Shown: positions 16,780 to 23,564 of the stretch, piece after piece
How the letters are laid out: each line of letters opens with the position of its first letter
Position numbering within the stretch: the first letter of the stretch is position 1
Source: a virus
Direction: 5' to 3' (one strand)
DNA length: 34,912 nucleotides
IMG/VR virus record: IMGVR_UViG_3300020187_002787
Coordinates: 1-34,912 of that record
Position numbers and translations under genes: made by a program
The notes under the pieces: model-generated
Databases searched by the model: none
Seen by the model: only the letters and a program-made list of their open reading frames with translations
Told to the model about the DNA's origin: nothing

Positions 16780-16940
16780 TTAAAGGTATGAATATAAGAA
16801 CAATAGACTTATTTAATAGTTTAACAGATGAAGATTTTTTAGCTATACACGAAGCAGGTCAATTAAAAAGATTATGTATAGCCCTTAGTTTAGACCTAAG
16901 TGCAGATAAGGATAAACAAGATAAAACATACGCCGCTTAA
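16776..16940 (+). CDS. Small protein, 54 residues, after the endolysin
   Basis: This frame starts in an ATGA overlap with the endolysin stop and runs to TAA at 16938-16940. A second in-frame ATG at 16788 is preceded by TTAAAGGT, resembling the AAAGGTTATG start context used elsewhere in the window, so the true start may be 16788. The product is soluble and acidic (DLFNSLTDEDF, LSADKDKQDK), with no family match. Its place beside the endolysin does not prove a lysis role. Confidence 0.6.
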   Translation: MIKGMNIRTIDLFNSLTDEDFLAIHEAGQLKRLCIALSLDLSADKDKQDKTYAA

Positions 16941-16941
16941 T

Positions 16942-16972
16942 TAGGAATCCACAATAATATTTCGTATATTCA
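16942..16972 (+). promoter_or_regulatory. Promoter, TTCGTATATTCAC family
   Basis: TTCGTATATTCACGT at 16961-16975 is identical over its whole length to the copies at 17462 and 20043. At the expected upstream position is TAGGAATCC (16942), a variant of the TTGGTTACC upstream half seen in stronger copies; the gap from TAG to TATATTCA is 20 bases. The ATG of the SWIM gene follows 15 bases later through AAAATAAAGGTTATG. Confidence 0.7.
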
Positions 16973-16989
16973 CGTATAAAATAAAGGTT

Positions 16990-17436
16990 ATGCTATACGA
17001 ATTTTCAAATCTCAACAAACACGGTAATATTAGATCAAGAATAGTATCTTGGCCTAAAGGCAAAGCATTTGGAATCAATCCAAATGGTTTTGGTAGTTTT
17101 ATTGCTGTAAAAGTATTCAAATATGAATATAAACATGAACTCAACCCACCAAGTTTATTAAATATAGGTGGTAAAAGATATATTGTTCCTACTTGGCAAG
17201 AAGTATTACCTGAAACTGAATTAAGTGATATTAATTGGATTAAGCCTAAACCTAAAGTTAGACAAGAACCAATAATTGAAATATCAACTAGTAGTAGTGA
17301 CCCAAATAAAACGTATAAAACGGTATATTACCCAGAATCAGGTAAATTCCATTGTAATTGTCCAGGTAGATGGAGAGCGTTTGATGGTAAATGTAAACAC
17401 ATAAAAGCATTAGAAAAAAAAATAAAAGTAAGTTGA
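16990..17436 (+). CDS. SWIM zinc-finger protein
   Basis: A 148-residue protein whose C-terminal third carries a SWIM finger: CNCPGRWRAFDGKCKH, that is C-x-C-x(n)-C-x-H, near residues 121-136. SWIM domains bind DNA or proteins and occur in phages as well as MutS-linked and helicase-linked proteins. The N-terminal part (SFIAVKVFKYEYKHE; YIVPTWQEVLPE) is of unknown type. It is the first gene after a promoter and uses the AATAAAGGTTATG start context. Confidence 0.7.
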   Translation: MLYEFSNLNKHGNIRSRIVSWPKGKAFGINPNGFGSFIAVKVFKYEYKHELNPPSLLNIGGKRYIVPTWQEVLPETELSDINWIKPKPKVRQEPIIEISTSSSDPNKTYKTVYYPESGKFHCNCPGRWRAFDGKCKHIKALEKKIKVS

Positions 17437-17461
17437 AAAAGTGCGAGGAAGTAGGATATTT

Positions 17462-17476
17462 TTCGTATATTCACGT
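17462..17476 (+). promoter_or_regulatory. Promoter core, TTCGTATATTCACGT
   Basis: The 15-base core is identical to the copies at 16961 and 20043. The upstream TTG-type element is degenerate here (GTGCGAGGAAGTAGG). Downstream, CACGTGTTCGAATGGTTCGAGC nearly matches the leader at 20053, followed by AAATAAAGGTTATATG and the gene at 17521. Confidence 0.65.
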
Positions 17477-17520
17477 GTTCGAATGGTTCGAGCGATTAAT
17501 TAATTAAAAATAAAGGTTAT

Positions 17521-17760
17521 ATGTTTATTCAAGTACAAAATCAAAAATTAAAAAGAAACAATCAATTTAGAGTTCAAACAATGCCTGCTGGTATTAAAGA
17601 AATTAAATCCAGAGGTTGGAATGTTAATGACTGTAAATTTAAAGAAATTAGAGATGAATTAGTTAAAAATAACTATAATATCTTAGATGGTAGAAATAAT
17701 ACCAGGGGAAAACAATTCAAAAATAGAGCTAATAAAACTCATAGAGTAGTTTCACTATAA
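17521..17760 (+). CDS. Basic small protein of unknown function
   Basis: A 79-residue, strongly basic, Asn-rich protein (QNQKLKRNNQFRV; RNNTRGKQFKNRANKTH). It has its own promoter and the AAAGGTTATATG start context, so it may be well expressed and may be the first gene of a unit reaching to 19984. No family is recognised. The charge would suit nucleic-acid binding, which is a guess. Confidence 0.7.
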   Translation: MFIQVQNQKLKRNNQFRVQTMPAGIKEIKSRGWNVNDCKFKEIRDELVKNNYNILDGRNNTRGKQFKNRANKTHRVVSL

Positions 17761-17772
17761 ATTTAAAAAAAT

Positions 17773-18324
17773 ATGTTATACGAAAGTTTTAAAAATGATA
17801 TTGCAAGCGGTGCATTAAAAATGTTTAAACCAAATGACTTAGCATCAATGGCGGGTTATATTTCTCAATATAGGTTAAATGAATATTTATTATGGGATTA
17901 TGTTAATGCTGATGGTTATGATTTTGAATGTACTAGAGAACAACTATTAAAATTAAATCTTGATTTAAAACCATATTTAAAAGATATTAATTTAGTTGAA
18001 GGTAAGAGCAAAGCCCCTGAATTAGTTAACTCTAAAGTTTTAGCATTTAACCCAGAAAATAAAAGAGGTAAATTTAATTTTCTATCAATTCATGTTATTA
18101 GTTCTTCTAATTATGAGGATAAATTATCTATAATTCCACATGATGTATTTTTTAAGGAAATAATTGATACTAAGGATTCAGGTTTAACACTTGAATTTGA
18201 ACCACCCACCAAATTGATTTTTGGGAATGATTATGGTTATAAACATGAAAAAACTAAATTTACTAAATTATTTGAAAAGTGGGAAATTAAAAATTTTAAA
18301 AATATAATCTTAGAACAACAGTAA
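17773..18324 (+). CDS. Unknown 183-residue phage protein
   Basis: A soluble mixed alpha/beta protein (DLASMAGYISQYRLNEYLLW; KRGKFNFLSIHVI; GNDYGYKHEKTKF) without recognised motifs. It follows the basic small protein by 12 bases and is one base ahead of the next gene, so it belongs to the same unit. No signal peptide, transmembrane helix or metal cluster is seen. Confidence 0.7.
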   Translation: MLYESFKNDIASGALKMFKPNDLASMAGYISQYRLNEYLLWDYVNADGYDFECTREQLLKLNLDLKPYLKDINLVEGKSKAPELVNSKVLAFNPENKRGKFNFLSIHVISSSNYEDKLSIIPHDVFFKEIIDTKDSGLTLEFEPPTKLIFGNDYGYKHEKTKFTKLFEKWEIKNFKNIILEQQ

Positions 18325-18325
18325 T

Positions 18326-18739
18326 ATGAGTAGAGGAAGACCAAAAGAACAAGAAGCAATTCCATGGCAAAAATACACTCAAGAATTTCTTGAGGTACCA
18401 ACTAAACCTGAATTAGGTAGTAGATCAGTTTGGCATTATGATAGAAGTAAATTTGCAAATGGACCTTGGAAAGTAGAAAATTGGGAAGTTAAAGGAACCA
18501 AACAAGCAAAACCTCAAATTGACCAACGTTTATATTCTAAAGGTATGTGTACAGTAGTAGTATTTAAAACATCAAATCGTTCAAATGCTAAAACTAAAAT
18601 GAAGGTGATTAATAAAAATATTGATTATGTTCTATCAGCTAAAAAAATACCAGGTATACCTGATATTGCTGAGTGGCTTGAAGTAGGAGTTGGTAATTCA
18701 TTTATTAAAAAATATAAGCAAAAATATAATTTAGCTTAG
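18326..18739 (+). CDS. Unknown 137-residue phage protein
   Basis: A basic protein with Trp-rich patches (SVWHYDRSKFANGPWKVENWEV) and a C-terminal helical segment (GNSFIKKYKQKYNLA). The N-terminal MSRGRPKEQE resembles a short AT-hook-like RGRP tract, which could touch DNA minor grooves. It is otherwise unrecognised. A 40-base gap with a candidate AT-rich promoter follows. Confidence 0.65.
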   Translation: MSRGRPKEQEAIPWQKYTQEFLEVPTKPELGSRSVWHYDRSKFANGPWKVENWEVKGTKQAKPQIDQRLYSKGMCTVVVFKTSNRSNAKTKMKVINKNIDYVLSAKKIPGIPDIAEWLEVGVGNSFIKKYKQKYNLA

Positions 18740-18746
18740 TTTTTAC

Positions 18747-18762
18747 ATATTTATAACAAAAT
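18747..18762 (+). promoter_or_regulatory. Candidate AT-rich (late-type) promoter element
   Basis: ATATTTATAACAAAAT differs at one base from ATATTTATAATAAAAT at 33499, which precedes a probable virion protein. It lies 20 bases ahead of the ATG at 18782 in one of the few real gaps of this region. It may be a middle or late promoter, but AT richness makes chance matches likely. Confidence 0.35.
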
Positions 18763-18781
18763 ATTAATCAATAAATTTATT

Positions 18782-19066
18782 ATGTTAAAAATTATAGGTC
18801 TTATAGTAGTAATTCTAGTAATCGGAGCTGCCGTTTATTATTTCGGTTTTTATAAAAAAGGAAAAATAAATGACCGTGATGGTGATTTTATTCCTGATGA
18901 AATTGAAGATGCAGTTGAAGATGTAAAAGAAGTAGTTAAAGAAACTAAGCGTAGAGCTAAAGCAGTAAAAAAAGAACTTAAAGATGTAGTTGATCAAGTA
19001 GGTGATGTAGTTGATGCTGCAAAAGGAAAAAAACGTAGAGGTAGAAAACCAAAAGCAAAAAAATAA
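18782..19066 (+). CDS. Membrane-anchored protein with Ca-binding-like loop and AT-hook-like tail
   Basis: A 94-residue protein in three parts. Residues 3-23 form one transmembrane helix (LKIIGLIVVILVIGAAVYYF). Residues 31-41 read DRDGDFIPDEI, a match to the Asp-rich calcium loops of thrombospondin type-3-like repeats (DxDGDxIPDExE). Residues 43-80 are a heptad-like charged helix rich in Val, Lys and Asp, and the tail KGKKRRGRKPKAKK contains an AT-hook-like RGRKP. It lies three bases ahead of a large acidic protein. It could tether DNA or a virion component at the membrane; this is inference only. Confidence 0.7.
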   Translation: MLKIIGLIVVILVIGAAVYYFGFYKKGKINDRDGDFIPDEIEDAVEDVKEVVKETKRRAKAVKKELKDVVDQVGDVVDAAKGKKRRGRKPKAKK

Positions 19067-19069
19067 AAC

Positions 19070-19984
19070 ATGAGTAAATATAATTTAACAGACATTTTAG
19101 AACAATATAGAATTGGATCAGGCTTTACTACAGATTTTGACTATGAAGGAATGTTAAAAGCAGGATTAGAAACAGGAGTTGATACTGATATTAAGATTTT
19201 AAAAGCAATATTTGAAGATTTTACTGATGTAAATTATCATAGAGAAGCAGAACATTTATCTTATGCTATTGATGCATTAGAAGAAGGTGCCATAAAAGAA
19301 GCAAGTATGTTTTTTGGGGATTTCCATGCTGCAATTAAAGCAACTATGGAACAATTTGGGATGGATATTGAACCAACGTTAGGTAAATTTATGGCTTCTA
19401 AAATGGAAGAAGGTGAAGAAGCAGTTGATTTAGCAATTGAAGCATCTCAAGAAAAAGCAGGTATTAAAGAAGCAAGAACATATGCTTCTGTTGATAGAGA
19501 AGTAGCTGAACGTATTGAAGGTATGCTTAACATATCTATGAAAGCGAAATTTTTAGATGCTTGGGAAGATTTATTCTATGATTTAGTTGAAGAAGATCCA
19601 TTCTACGTTGATGATGTAATTGCTCATTTAAGTAATGAAATGGGAAAACGAATAGATGGTAATCAAATAGCAGGTGATAGATTAGCTGGTATAGATGATT
19701 TAGAACAAGAAGAATTTACAGCTATTGATGAAGAAGATTCAGTTGAAGAAGGATATGAAGAAACAAAAGGTAAAGCACTTTATCCTATCCTTAAAGCAGG
19801 CGCTAACGCAACTGGTGATGAAATTGAAATGTATGTAAAATCATTAGCTAAAGATATTGAGTTAAATGGTAAAGAACAATATAAAGATTTCACACCAGAT
19901 GATTATGTTGAAGATTTTAAAAATTATATTGCTGATAAAGGATTACAAGAACACTTCGGTCGTTTCATGAAAGATTATCAATAA
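19070..19984 (+). CDS. Acidic helical 304-residue phage protein
   Basis: A soluble, strongly acidic, helix-rich protein. It opens LTDILEQYRIGSGFTTDFD. Further segments include EEGAIKEASMFFGDFHAAI near residues 70-90, a central EEGEEAVDLAIEA stretch, DDLEQEEFTAIDEED, and a C-terminal FTPDDYVEDFKNYIADKG. Size, acidity and regular helices are reminiscent of phage scaffolding or internal proteins, but no family is recognised. It ends 28 bases before a strong terminator, so it is the last gene of its unit. Confidence 0.7.
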   Translation: MSKYNLTDILEQYRIGSGFTTDFDYEGMLKAGLETGVDTDIKILKAIFEDFTDVNYHREAEHLSYAIDALEEGAIKEASMFFGDFHAAIKATMEQFGMDIEPTLGKFMASKMEEGEEAVDLAIEASQEKAGIKEARTYASVDREVAERIEGMLNISMKAKFLDAWEDLFYDLVEEDPFYVDDVIAHLSNEMGKRIDGNQIAGDRLAGIDDLEQEEFTAIDEEDSVEEGYEETKGKALYPILKAGANATGDEIEMYVKSLAKDIELNGKEQYKDFTPDDYVEDFKNYIADKGLQEHFGRFMKDYQ

Positions 19985-20012
19985 GATAAATTCAAAATAA
20001 ATTAAAGATAAG

Positions 20013-20044
20013 CGCGGTAACATTTGGTTACCGCGTTTTTTTTT
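20013..20044 (+). terminator. Rho-independent terminator
   Basis: A perfect nine-base-pair stem, CGCGGTAAC (20013-20021) and GTTACCGCG (20027-20035), with a five-base loop ATTTG, is followed by nine T residues at 20036-20044. It would end the unit that includes the acidic protein. Its loop and 3' arm also form the upstream half of the next promoter. Confidence 0.92.
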
Positions 20045-20056
20045 CGTATATTCACG
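20024..20056 (+). promoter_or_regulatory. Promoter overlapping the terminator
   Basis: TTGGTTACC at 20024-20032 and TATATTCA at 20047-20054 are separated by 20 bases counted from TTG, as in the copies at 25504, 30117, 30332 and 34776. The TTG lies in the hairpin loop and the TTACC in the stem of the terminator, so the same bases end one transcript and start the next. The start codon context AATAAAGGTTAT follows. Confidence 0.8.
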
Positions 20057-20099
20057 TGTTCGAATGGTTCGGGCAATTAAAAATAATAAAGGTTATATT

Positions 20100-20399
20100 A
20101 TGAAAACATTTAGAAACTTAAAATTTAGACCACAAAAATTTGACAAAAAATGTATAGGAGCTAGTTTAGAACTATCCCCAGGCGTTATCCTTTCTGTAGT
20201 AGCAGGTCCAGGATTATACAGTTCTCCAGGTGGTGTTTCACTTGATAGAGAAGTTTGGGATGATTTCCCTGATTCAAATGAATTTTCATCATTTGAAGTT
20301 GCTATTATAAATGAAAATTTACCTGATAAAGAACAAGAATGGGATGTTAAAGGATGGCAATCAAGAGAAGATATTAATGCATTATTATCAAATCACTAA
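20100..20399 (+). CDS. Unknown 99-residue protein, first gene of a promoter unit
   Basis: MKTFRNLKFRPQKF opens this protein, which contains LELSPGVILSVVAGPGLYSSPGG followed by VSLDREVWDDFP and an acidic C-terminus (DKEQEWDVKGWQSREDINALL). I chose the ATG at 20100 because AATAAAGGTTATATT directly precedes it. An in-frame ATG at 20064 would add MVRAIKNNKGYI and starts within the shared leader. No family is recognised. Confidence 0.7.
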   Translation: MKTFRNLKFRPQKFDKKCIGASLELSPGVILSVVAGPGLYSSPGGVSLDREVWDDFPDSNEFSSFEVAIINENLPDKEQEWDVKGWQSREDINALLSNH

Positions 20400-20402
20400 G
20401 TT

Positions 20403-20642
20403 ATGAGTAGAGAAAACAAAAGATATGTAGTACAAATGGAAATGTACGTTTATGCTGATAATGATTATATGGCTAAGAAAAGAGCTAATGACTTAAGATT
20501 GTCAATAGATAATAGAAGACATTCTCAAGATGTAACTGTTAAAGAAATAGGTGAGCAACCATTTGCAAGTTTTGATTACCGTAAATTAGATGATCCAACA
20601 TTTACACCTAAAGATTTGTCTAACGAACCATTACCATTTTAA
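20403..20642 (+). CDS. Unknown 79-residue protein
   Basis: A charged protein with KRYVVQMEMYVYADNDYMAKK at the N-terminus, a strand-turn-helix layout and an acidic/proline tail (DDPTFTPKDLSNEPLPF). It follows the previous gene by three bases and is followed by the next ATG one base after its stop. No motif is recognised. Confidence 0.7.
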   Translation: MSRENKRYVVQMEMYVYADNDYMAKKRANDLRLSIDNRRHSQDVTVKEIGEQPFASFDYRKLDDPTFTPKDLSNEPLPF

Positions 20643-20643
20643 T

Positions 20644-20784
20644 ATGATAAAACAAGGAGATAGAATTCGAATTTACGATGATAAAGTTAAAGTGGTATTT
20701 GGTTTTCATAAAAACGGTAATCCACTGATTAAAAATGGGGATACTTTATGTCAAGTACCTTTAGATAAATGTAGAAAATATTAA
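20644..20784 (+). CDS. Small protein, 46 residues, SH3/KOW-like
   Basis: MIKQGDRIRIYDDKVKVVFG opens a very small beta protein with a KOW/SH3-like opening (GDRIRIYDD). An upstream in-frame ATG at 20590 lies deep in the preceding gene and would duplicate coding in another frame, so the start at 20644, one base after the preceding stop, is preferred. Function unknown; small ssDNA- or RNA-binding beta barrels look like this, but that is a guess. Confidence 0.6.
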   Translation: MIKQGDRIRIYDDKVKVVFGFHKNGNPLIKNGDTLCQVPLDKCRKY

Positions 20785-20798
20785 TAATTATAATAAAT

Positions 20799-21029
20799 AT
20801 GAAAAAAATAGAAAGACAAGTTTTACACCATTGTTTTGATAAGGCAAAAGAATTTCGTACATTAGGTGAAAATAATAAAGCTAGAGACTATTTAGATATG
20901 GGTATAGGATTTTGTGCCTCTAAAAAAGAAGGTGGGATGAATGGAGAAGATTTAATTGAAGGAGTTAAAATTAACCTTTGGTTAGAACGTTTTTGGATGA
21001 AATTAGAAAATTGGAATTTAATGTTATAA
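20799..21029 (+). CDS. Unknown 76-residue helical protein
   Basis: Helical throughout: KKIERQVLHHCFDKAKEF, then NNKARDYLDMGIGFC, with a Trp-rich C-terminus (LWLERFWMKLENWNLML). The first half resembles a TPR-like helical hairpin. The gap before it holds TTATAATAAAT (20788-20798), like the candidate AT-rich promoter core. It is one base ahead of the next gene. Confidence 0.65.
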   Translation: MKKIERQVLHHCFDKAKEFRTLGENNKARDYLDMGIGFCASKKEGGMNGEDLIEGVKINLWLERFWMKLENWNLML

Positions 21030-21030
21030 T

Positions 21031-21234
21031 ATGGGAAAAAATAAACCAGATTTAGAAGGAAATAAGTGGTGGGAAATCTCATTAGGGTGGAAATGGCCTC
21101 ATGAGGGATTTACAATTGGCTATGATTTAATCGAACCAATAGAAGAGGATGAATTTAAATATTTAAGTTTTAACTTATATTTAGGTCCATTATCAATTCT
21201 TATTAATTGGGGAAAACATAGTTGGAATGAGTAA
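21031..21234 (+). CDS. Unknown Trp-rich 67-residue protein
   Basis: A short beta-rich protein (WWEISLGWKWPHEGFTIGYD; YLSFNLYLGPLSILINWG) with many aromatic residues and no Cys. The final hydrophobic stretch is too short and mixed to be a sure membrane span. It overlaps the next small gene by eight bases. Function unknown. Confidence 0.65.
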   Translation: MGKNKPDLEGNKWWEISLGWKWPHEGFTIGYDLIEPIEEDEFKYLSFNLYLGPLSILINWGKHSWNE

Positions 21235-21379
21235 AATAGAAGATTTAGTATATAGTGCACATGAACATGGACAACGTACTCAGTTGTTAGAACAGGTATC
21301 AATAATTAGAAAAGAAAATCCATATAAACAATTAGTGGATGTATATGAAGAAGCATATTCAAAAGTAATGAATACATAA
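21227..21379 (+). CDS. Small protein, 50 residues
   Basis: The frame starts at an ATG inside the end of the preceding gene and stops two bases before the KdsB-like gene. The product is helical (IEDLVYSAHEHGQRTQLLEQ; KQLVDVYEEAYSKV) and looks like a genuine amphipathic protein with balanced charge. The tight fit between neighbours supports it. No family is recognised. Confidence 0.6.
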   Translation: MSKIEDLVYSAHEHGQRTQLLEQVSIIRKENPYKQLVDVYEEAYSKVMNT

Positions 21380-21381
21380 AT

Positions 21382-22011
21382 ATGAAAATTGCAATCACCA
21401 TTCCAGCTAGATTAAATAGCAGTAGATTAAAAGAAAAAATGCTATTAGAATTTGATGGGAAGCCCCTAATTAAAAATGTATTTGATAAAGCATCTAAGTT
21501 TGGATTTGATACTTTTGTTTTAACTGATAGTGAAAAAATTGCCAAACATATTCCTAAAGAAAATGTTATAATAACAGGTGAAGAAGAAAATGGCACAGCT
21601 AGAATTTGTAGTCAGAAAAAGAAATTTTTTGGTTATGATTATATCCTCAATATACAGGGGGATATGTTAGACATAACATACGAAACAATATTACCTATAA
21701 TTAAAACTATGGGTGATCATAGGAATATTATTACAGCATATACAAAGGGATATGACCCAAATGGAGTTAAAATTATCCATCAAGGTGGTTTTGCTTGTTG
21801 GTTTACTAGAAAAGATATAGGGTATGGTGATTCACATTTAGGAGTATATGCTTACCCTAGTGTATTTTTAGATAGATACCTACCACTTAGTGAAAATTAT
21901 CCTGATGAAAATTTAGAACAAAACCGGATTTTAGGCTCCCATTTTAGAATAATGGCTGTAGAGGTAAAATACGAAGGTAAGGAGATTAATACTAAAAATG
22001 ATATCAAATGA
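21382..22011 (+). CDS. KdsB-like CMP-Kdo synthetase (3-deoxy-manno-octulosonate cytidylyltransferase)
   Basis: A 209-residue nucleotidyltransferase. Motifs in order are IPARLNSSRL (7-16), FDGKPLIKNVFDKA (24-37), EENGTARI (68-75), LNIQGDM (89-95), HLGVYAYP (152-159) and DENLEQNRIL (175-184). These are the KdsB motifs (PARLxSxRLPxKxL, SGTDR, NVQGD, HxGIYAY, ExLEQLR). Typical KdsB is about 245 residues, so this copy is slightly compact, and NGTARI replaces the usual SGTDR. It should activate Kdo or a Kdo-like acid with CTP. It overlaps a membrane protein by four bases. Confidence 0.8.
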   Translation: MKIAITIPARLNSSRLKEKMLLEFDGKPLIKNVFDKASKFGFDTFVLTDSEKIAKHIPKENVIITGEEENGTARICSQKKKFFGYDYILNIQGDMLDITYETILPIIKTMGDHRNIITAYTKGYDPNGVKIIHQGGFACWFTRKDIGYGDSHLGVYAYPSVFLDRYLPLSENYPDENLEQNRILGSHFRIMAVEVKYEGKEINTKNDIK

Positions 22012-22358
22012 AATTAGATCACTTTTTAATAGGTATAAGTTGGTTTATTATAGCTCATATAGCAGTATTTTTCCAACTCAATGGTCAATTCAAATGGGAT
22101 TGGTTTAAAAATAATGAAATCATAGTTGCAGCCGCAGGGATAATAATATCTTTTTTTTACATTTGGGGAACAAAATATACTGTAAGTGGATTTGATGGAT
22201 TATTATGGCCTGCTAGGTTTGTCGGGTTTGGGGTTGGAATGATAATATATGCTCTGGGAGTTAGCTATTTCTTTAAAGAAGGAATAACAACTAAAACCTT
22301 TGTTAGTTTGTTAATATGCTTTATATTGATAAGCATACAAGTATTATGGAAAAATTAA
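22008..22358 (+). CDS. Four-helix integral membrane protein
   Basis: A 116-residue hydrophobic protein with about four membrane segments: near residues 5-24, 39-56, 68-88 and 95-112. Connecting loops carry DWFKNNE and GTKYTVSGFDG. The pattern and the short WGTKYT region resemble small bacterial membrane proteins of unknown function. Overlap with the KdsB-like gene (ATGA) suggests a shared job in envelope or glycan metabolism, but nothing in the sequence proves it. Confidence 0.75.
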   Translation: MKLDHFLIGISWFIIAHIAVFFQLNGQFKWDWFKNNEIIVAAAGIIISFFYIWGTKYTVSGFDGLLWPARFVGFGVGMIIYALGVSYFFKEGITTKTFVSLLICFILISIQVLWKN

Positions 22359-22364
22359 AATTAT

Positions 22365-22988
22365 ATGTTTAAACTAATAAATGGAATATACTATTCAGAA
22401 CATGATTTAGATTTGGATCATGAAAGAATATTACAAGAGGTTATTGACTCTAGAACTAAACCTGAAGAGGGTTCTCATTATAGTAGACCACATCAAAATG
22501 ATGTAAAAGATATGCATCATACATTTTATGAAGATACTAATTTACATGATAAAACATATTTAACTATGAAAAATTCTGTTAGTAAGATAGTTGAAGATAT
22601 TTTTGGTGCTAATAGAATGGAAACAGAAGAAATATGGGGTCACATTATCCCCCCAGAAGAACAAACAATGATTCATGATCATGGGGATCTGTTTAATGAT
22701 GCCTTAGGTTTATCTTGGGTTTATTACCCTCACGCACCTAAAAATGCTGGTAATTTATGTTTTATGACTAATTCTGGAACAAATAATTTCATTTATCAAA
22801 CCCAACAAAAAAAGGGTAAATTATTTTTATTTTCAAACTATGTAATGCACTTCACCCCTAGAAATGCTAGTAAAATAGATAGAGTATCTGTAAGCGGTAA
22901 TTTTTTAGCAACTAATTTCTTAAAAAACGAATTGCTACAAGATTACGAATACAAAAATCCTTTTTGGTTATACCATGGTAAAAAATAA
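22365..22988 (+). CDS. 2-oxoglutarate/Fe(II)-dependent oxygenase
   Basis: A 207-residue oxygenase. The metal triad is likely His106-x-Asp108 (IHDHGD) with His162 (YVMHFTPRN), and Arg173 in RVSVSGNF would bind 2-oxoglutarate. GLSWVYYPHAPKNAGNL is the usual strand pair of the putative-2OG-oxygenase group seen in marine phages. The substrate is unknown; protein or nucleotide-sugar hydroxylation are options. The next gene starts 14 bases before its stop. Confidence 0.8.
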   Translation: MFKLINGIYYSEHDLDLDHERILQEVIDSRTKPEEGSHYSRPHQNDVKDMHHTFYEDTNLHDKTYLTMKNSVSKIVEDIFGANRMETEEIWGHIIPPEEQTMIHDHGDLFNDALGLSWVYYPHAPKNAGNLCFMTNSGTNNFIYQTQQKKGKLFLFSNYVMHFTPRNASKIDRVSVSGNFLATNFLKNELLQDYEYKNPFWLYHGKK

Positions 22989-23211
22989 GGATATTGATAG
23001 GATTATAGAAATGGCTTGGGAAGATAGAACACCCTTTGAAGCTATAGAATATCAATTTGGGTTAAAAGAAAATGATGTTAGAAAAATAATGAGAATTAAC
23101 TTAAAAGAATCTTCATTTAAATTATGGAGAGAACGTGTTAAAGGTAGAAAAACAAAACATTCAAAATTAAGTAATACAAATAATAGATTTAAAAGCAAAA
23201 ACCAAAAGTAA
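22975..23211 (+). CDS. DUF2805/TIGR03643 family protein
   Basis: A 78-residue basic protein. DRIIEMAWEDRTPFEAIEYQ and FGLKENDVRKIMR form a helix-turn-helix-like unit, followed by the family signature SSFKLWRERVKGRKTKH. This family is common in marine bacteria including Bacteroidetes, and its function is not known to me. The extra tail (KLSNTNNRFKSKNQK) is basic and disordered. DNA binding is likely from the HTH-like fold. It overlaps the oxygenase gene by 14 bases. Confidence 0.8.
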   Translation: MVKNKDIDRIIEMAWEDRTPFEAIEYQFGLKENDVRKIMRINLKESSFKLWRERVKGRKTKHSKLSNTNNRFKSKNQK

Positions 23212-23216
23212 AAATT

Positions 23217-23561
23217 ATGAAAGCAGGTAAAATTTGGGGTAAAACAGAAATGGTACATAAAAATGGTGTATTAGAATTCCATAGAATTGAATATAACGCA
23301 GGATATAAATGTTCAGAACATGAACATAAATTTAAATGGAATGGTTTCTTTGTGGAATCTGGGAAAATGATTGTTCGTGTATGGCAAGATGATCAGGGAT
23401 TGGTAGATGAAACAATATTAGAAGCAGGTGATTTTACTATGGTTAAACCAGGTAAGTTTCATCAATTTGAAGGGTTAGAAGATGGGGTAGCATTTGAATT
23501 ATATTGGGCTGAATTTAACCATGATGATATTAATCGTAGATCATCAGGAGAAAAATCATAA
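23217..23561 (+). CDS. Cupin-fold protein
   Basis: A 114-residue single cupin barrel. Cupin motif 1 is CSEHEHKFKWNGFFVESGKM (residues 32-51) with histidine metal ligands, and motif 2 is PGKFHQFEG (77-85). The opening GKIWGKTEMVHKNGVLEFHRI is a conserved pattern of phage and bacterial cupins. Possible roles are sugar isomerase/epimerase or metal-bound small-molecule binding; the neighbourhood of sugar genes and two oxygenases favours a metabolite-modifying role. Confidence 0.75.
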   Translation: MKAGKIWGKTEMVHKNGVLEFHRIEYNAGYKCSEHEHKFKWNGFFVESGKMIVRVWQDDQGLVDETILEAGDFTMVKPGKFHQFEGLEDGVAFELYWAEFNHDDINRRSSGEKS

Positions 23562-23564
23562 TTT

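Noticed and set aside
17476-17495. GTTCGAAT-like tRNA T-loop in the leaders at 17476 and 20057
   Set aside because: No acceptor stem, anticodon arm or D arm can be built around it. The similarity is limited to eight bases and both copies lie just after promoter cores.
20064-20099. Upstream in-frame start giving MVRAIKNNKGYI on the gene at 20100
   Set aside because: The AATAAAGGTTAT context points to the ATG at 20100; the extension is kept only as a possibility in the findings.
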